DNA from: CAYOMP01 sp964405075
GTDB taxonomy: Bacteria; Bacillota; Clostridia; Lachnospirales; Lachnospiraceae
Reading direction: 5' to 3'
Length of the DNA stretch: 17,626 bases
Assembly (NCBI GenBank): GCA_964405075.1
Contig: CAYOMP010000045.1
Span: forward strand, 1 to 17,626
The notes below the pieces were generated by a model. That model did not search any database and was not told where the DNA came from. It was given only the letters and a program-made list of their open reading frames with translations. Position 1 is the stretch's first letter. Every line of letters begins with the position of its first letter. The position numbers were made by a program, and so were the translations under genes. Shown here piece by piece: positions 14,288 to 17,626 of this stretch.

Positions 14288-15247
14288 ATGAAGTTAAAAA
14301 TTGGAAATGTAGAATTAGACAACAATTTAATATTAGCACCAATGGCAGGAGTAACAGACCTGCCATTTAGACTGTTATGCAAAAGACAGGGGGCTGGTCT
14401 GTTGTGTATGGAAATGGTTAGTGCCAAGGCAATTTACTATAATAATAAAAATACAGAAGAACTGATGAATATATGTGATGAGGAAAGACCAGTATCATTA
14501 CAGTTATTTGGCTCTGATCCAGATATTATTAGTGAGATGGCAAAGAGAATTGAAGAAAGACCTTTTGCCATATTGGATATTAATATGGGATGCCCTGTGC
14601 CTAAGGTAGTCAATAATGGTGAAGGTTCGGCGCTTATGAAGAATCCAAAGTTGGTTAGTGAAATCGTAAGTAAGACTGTAAAAGCAATAAATAAGCCTGT
14701 TACTGTAAAAATTAGAAAAGGCTTTAATGATGAAAGCGTTAATGCAGTGGAGATAGCAAAAGTTATCGAGGATGCCGGAGCGGCAGCAGTTGCAGTACAT
14801 GGTAGAACCAGAGAACAATATTATTCAGGAAAGGCAGATTGGGATATTATTCGTCAGGTGAAAGAGGCAGTATCCATTCCGGTAATAGGTAATGGTGACA
14901 TTACATCACCACAAGATGCCATTAGATTAATGGATGAGACGAAATGTGATGGAGTAATGATAGGTAGAGGAGCTCAAGGAAATCCTTGGATATTTTCCCA
15001 GATTAACCATTACTTTGAAACTGGTGAAATGTTAGATAAACCAACTATTCAAGAAGTAAAAGAGATGATATTGGAGCATGCCAGCCTACAGGTAAAATAT
15101 AAAGGTGAATACATTGGAATGAGAGAAATGCGAAAACATACGGCATGGTATACAGCAGGGTGTCCACATTCAGCTAAGTTAAGGGCACAGGTTAATGAGG
15201 TTGAAACCTATGAGGGTCTTCAGGAGTTGTTGGATAGGTATATGTAG
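14288..15247 (+). CDS. dusB: tRNA-dihydrouridine synthase (DusB type)
   Basis: The flavin enzyme reduces uridine to dihydrouridine in the tRNA D-loop. The 319 residues form an FMN-binding TIM barrel and C-terminal helical domain. Motifs seen are LAPMAGVTDLPFR (16-28), the catalytic DINMGCPVPK with Cys102, VKIRKGF (140-146), VHGRTREQYYSG, GNGDI and the FMN phosphate site GRGAQGNPWIF. TTGGAG lies 5 nt before the ATG, 10 nt after coaX. It is the last gene of the argF operon; a 289-nt gap follows. The stop lies within a short duplication, TATATGTAGA, present twice at 15239-15259. Confidence 0.95.
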   Translation: MKLKIGNVELDNNLILAPMAGVTDLPFRLLCKRQGAGLLCMEMVSAKAIYYNNKNTEELMNICDEERPVSLQLFGSDPDIISEMAKRIEERPFAILDINMGCPVPKVVNNGEGSALMKNPKLVSEIVSKTVKAINKPVTVKIRKGFNDESVNAVEIAKVIEDAGAAAVAVHGRTREQYYSGKADWDIIRQVKEAVSIPVIGNGDITSPQDAIRLMDETKCDGVMIGRGAQGNPWIFSQINHYFETGEMLDKPTIQEVKEMILEHASLQVKYKGEYIGMREMRKHTAWYTAGCPHSAKLRAQVNEVETYEGLQELLDRYM

Positions 15248-15305
15248 ATATATGTAGATTGGTTATATTATAGTTGGCTAACTGCACAAAAAGTCTTACA
15301 AACAT

Positions 15306-15321
15306 TTGATTTTAAAATCAA
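15306..15321. repeat. 16-bp palindrome upstream of the greA promoter
   Basis: TTGATTTTAAAATCAA is a perfect palindrome, centred about 30 nt before the -35 box of the greA promoter. It may be an operator, an AT-rich upstream element, or the tail of a dusB terminator, though it lacks the GC stem expected for the last. Confidence 0.35.
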
Positions 15322-15339
15322 TTGAAAGCCTTGTGAAAC

Positions 15340-15368
15340 TTGACATTGACTAATGTTTAAGTTATAAT
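15340..15368 (+). promoter_or_regulatory. Consensus housekeeping promoter for greA-lysS
   Basis: TTGACA (15340-15345) and TATAAT (15363-15368) are both perfect and spaced by exactly 17 nt. Transcription would begin near 15375, leaving a leader of about 160 nt before greA. No T-box or other known leader motif is visible in it. Confidence 0.9.
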
Positions 15369-15536
15369 TTTGTAATTGTTATGATGAGTTAAGAATACAC
15401 TTTAATAGGTAGGCGGAAGTAATAAGTACAGAAAAAATGCTTGAGACTTAGTAAAATGGGTGTTTCTGACTTATTGAATATAAAAATTATTTAATGTTAA
15501 TATACAAGTATAATGCAGGAAGGGTGTTAATTTAAT

Positions 15537-16019
15537 ATGCAGGAAAAGAAAAATTTACTTACTTATGAAGGGCTTAAAAAATTAGAGGATGAACTTCAGG
15601 ACTTAAAGGTTGTTAAAAGAAAAGAAGTAGCTCAGAAGATTAAAGAAGCAAGAGAACAGGGTGACCTTTCAGAAAATGCTGAATATGATGCAGCAAAAGA
15701 TGAACAGCGTGATATTGAAGCTAGAATTGAAGAAATTGAAAAAATTCTTAAAAACGCTGAGGTTGTAGTTGAAGACGAAGTTGACTTAGATAAAATTAGC
15801 GTTGGTTGTAACGTAAAAGTATATGATTGTGAATTTGAAGAAGAAATTGAATTCAAAATTGTAGGATCTACAGAAGCTAATAGCTTACAGGGCAAGATTT
15901 CTAATGAATCACCAGTTGGAAAGGCTTTGATAGGAGCTAAAAAGGGTGATGTTGTAGCAGTTGAAACACAGGTAGGAGAAGTACAGTACAAAGTACTTGA
16001 CATTACAAGATCTAACTAA
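15537..16019 (+). CDS. greA: Transcription elongation factor GreA
   Basis: GreA rescues backtracked RNA polymerase by stimulating cleavage of the nascent transcript in the secondary channel. The 160-residue product has the N-terminal antiparallel coiled coil (about 10-75). It carries the tip sequence GDLSENAEYDAAKDEQ, with the acidic Asp43 and Glu46 that coordinate the catalytic magnesium, then the FKBP-like C-terminal domain. An AGGAAGGG site lies upstream of the ATG. It is the first gene behind the consensus promoter, with lysS 14 nt downstream. Confidence 0.97.
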   Translation: MQEKKNLLTYEGLKKLEDELQDLKVVKRKEVAQKIKEAREQGDLSENAEYDAAKDEQRDIEARIEEIEKILKNAEVVVEDEVDLDKISVGCNVKVYDCEFEEEIEFKIVGSTEANSLQGKISNESPVGKALIGAKKGDVVAVETQVGEVQYKVLDITRSN

Positions 16020-16033
16020 GAGGAGTGAATATT

Positions 16034-17530
16034 TTGGCAGAGCAGCAGAAAAATCAGGGACAAGAACAGGACTTAAATCAGTTATTACAGGTTCGTCGTG
16101 ATAAATTAAAGGAATTGCAGGAAAATGGCAAAGACCCATTTAAGATTACAAAGTATGATGTAACTAATCATACAACAGATATCAAAGATAACTTTGAAGA
16201 AATGGAAGGACAGGAAGTATCTGTAGCAGGACGTATGATGTTCAAACGTGTTATGGGTAAAGCGTCTTTTTGTAACATTCAGGATTTAAAAGGAAAGATT
16301 CAGGCATATGTTGCACGCGATGAAATCGGTGAAGATTCATATAAGGATTTCAAGAAATATGATGTTGGTGATATTTTAGGTATTAAAGGTAAAGTATTTA
16401 AGACAAAAACTGGTGAAATCTCTATTCATGCTGCAGAAGTAACTTTACTTTCTAAGAGCTTACAGATATTGCCAGAAAAATATCATGGTTTAACAGATAC
16501 GGATACCAGATATCGTCAGAGATATGTTGACCTTATCATGAACGAAGATGTTAAAGAAACATTCATCAAACGTTCAAAGGTTATCAGTAGCATTAGACGT
16601 TATTTAGATGGACAGGGATTTATGGAAGTTGAAACACCGATGTTAGTATCTAACGCAGGTGGTGCAGCAGCTAGACCATTTGAAACTCATTTCAATGCAT
16701 TAAATGAAGATTTGAAACTTCGTATTTCATTAGAATTATACTTAAAGAGATTAATCGTAGGTGGTATGGAAAGAGTTTACGAAATCGGCAGAGTATTCCG
16801 TAACGAAGGTCTTGATACAAGACATAACCCAGAATTCACACTTATGGAATTATACCAGGCTTATACAGACTACAATGGAATGATGGACTTAACTGAAAAT
16901 CTTTTCCGTTACGTAGCACAGGAAGTTAATGGTTCATTAGTTCTTCAGTACGGAGAACACGAAATGGATCTTTCAAAGCCATTCGAAAGAATTACAATGG
17001 TTGACGCTGTTAAGAAATATGCAGGCGTTGACTTTAATGAAATTAAGGATTTAGAAGAAGCTCGTGCAGTTGCAAAAGAACATCACGTAGAGTTTGAAGC
17101 ACACCACAAGAAAGGTGATATCTTGAACTTATTCTTCGAAGAATTTGTTGAAGAACACTTAATCCAGCCAACATTCGTAATGGATCATCCAGTTGAAATC
17201 TCTCCATTAACAAAGAGAAAACCTGAAAATTCAGATTACGTAGAGCGTTTCGAAATGTTCATGAATGGTTGGGAAATGTGTAACGCATACTCAGAATTAA
17301 ATGACCCAATCGACCAGAGAGCACGTTTCGAAGCTCAGGAAGAATTATTTGCAGCAGGTGATGAAGAAGCTAACCATACTGACGAAGACTTCTTAAATGC
17401 ACTTGCAGTTGGTATGCCACCAACAGGCGGTATCGGTTATGGTATTGATAGATTAACAATGCTTATGACAAATAGCCCAGCGATTAGGGATGTATTGTTG
17501 TTCCCGACGATGAAGTCGTTAGACAAATAA
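16034..17530 (+). CDS. lysS: Lysyl-tRNA synthetase, class II
   Basis: It charges tRNA-Lys with lysine. The 498-residue cytoplasmic enzyme has an N-terminal OB-fold anticodon domain (about 57-142) and a class II catalytic core. Motif 2 is at RNEGLDTRHNPEFT (from about 256), and motif 3 with its ATP-binding arginine is in GYGIDRLTMLMT near the end. I chose TTG 16034 because AGGAG (16021-16025) lies 8 nt upstream; GTG 16025 overlaps that site. It is co-transcribed with greA. The last 17 codons (from 17480) switch to G-ending codons (GCG, AGG, TTG, TTG, CCG, ACG, TCG), unlike the A/T-ending bulk of the gene, which may mark an attachment site. Confidence 0.97.
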   Translation: MAEQQKNQGQEQDLNQLLQVRRDKLKELQENGKDPFKITKYDVTNHTTDIKDNFEEMEGQEVSVAGRMMFKRVMGKASFCNIQDLKGKIQAYVARDEIGEDSYKDFKKYDVGDILGIKGKVFKTKTGEISIHAAEVTLLSKSLQILPEKYHGLTDTDTRYRQRYVDLIMNEDVKETFIKRSKVISSIRRYLDGQGFMEVETPMLVSNAGGAAARPFETHFNALNEDLKLRISLELYLKRLIVGGMERVYEIGRVFRNEGLDTRHNPEFTLMELYQAYTDYNGMMDLTENLFRYVAQEVNGSLVLQYGEHEMDLSKPFERITMVDAVKKYAGVDFNEIKDLEEARAVAKEHHVEFEAHHKKGDILNLFFEEFVEEHLIQPTFVMDHPVEISPLTKRKPENSDYVERFEMFMNGWEMCNAYSELNDPIDQRARFEAQEELFAAGDEEANHTDEDFLNALAVGMPPTGGIGYGIDRLTMLMTNSPAIRDVLLFPTMKSLDK

Positions 17531-17571
17531 AACTGCGTAAAATCAAGGGTTTCAGAGGGTAAGAGGTAGGT

Positions 17572-17593
17572 TTACTACAACGCTTACTACAAC
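17572..17593. repeat. Tandem TTACTACAAC repeats after lysS
   Basis: TTACTACAAC occurs at 17572-17581 and 17584-17593, a 12-bp period. On the minus strand the shared core reads GTAGTAA, like the arm-type (DR2) sites bound by Tn916-family integrases. It lies about 40 nt after the lysS stop. No terminator is seen between lysS and the window end. Confidence 0.5.
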
Positions 17594-17626
17594 AAATTCG
17601 TAAGTTGATATGAAGAATTATAAGCT

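Noticed and set aside
15375..15536. T-box leader for the greA-lysS operon.
   Set aside because: No specifier loop or conserved antiterminator bulge sequence is present.
1..17626. CRISPR array, insertion sequence or toxin-antitoxin pair.
   Set aside because: No regularly spaced repeats, transposase, or small toxin-antitoxin gene pair was seen anywhere in the window.

Overview
This AT-rich window looks like the chromosome of a Clostridia member, most likely Lachnospiraceae. The evidence is the block argF - small membrane protein - birA - small conserved protein - coaX - dusB - greA - lysS, strong GGAGG-type ribosome binding sites, and codon use biased to A and T. I cannot name the genus.

The left half (about 1-9100) is accessory. 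It holds small unrelated transcription units: a membrane-anchored alpha/beta hydrolase; a HAD-like protein with an AraC/GyrI-type regulator; a leftward pair encoding a membrane-anchored flavodoxin-like protein and a CDP-alcohol phosphatidyltransferase; an ABC ATPase and permease pair; a MATE efflux protein; and a second anchored alpha/beta hydrolase. The gaps carry large hairpins, palindromic operators and what look like gene remnants. No transposase, integrase or CRISPR array is visible.

The most intriguing part is 2806-4722. A leftward near-consensus promoter (TTGACA, 17 nt, TATACT) carries a MarR-like palindrome in its spacer, and a second copy lies 203 bp downstream on that strand. Between promoter and genes are short coding-like scraps, then the flavodoxin-like gene. 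The phosphatidyltransferase gene has no ATG, GTG or TTG at its correct N-terminus and may start at an AUA overlapping the flavodoxin stop (ATAG). The ABC pair faces the other way, behind a possible PadR-like remnant.

The right half (9226-17530) is core: a tRNA-Pro(CGG) with a terminator downstream, a leftward DUF2935 (hemerythrin-like) gene, a tightly packed rightward operon argF to dusB, then greA-lysS behind a perfect consensus promoter. A C-terminal scrap of an ArsC/Spx-family protein just before the tRNA suggests a rearrangement at the accessory/core junction. At the right edge, the last codons of lysS change codon preference and are followed by tandem TTACTACAAC repeats. This is compatible with the attachment site of an integrated element that would continue beyond the window.
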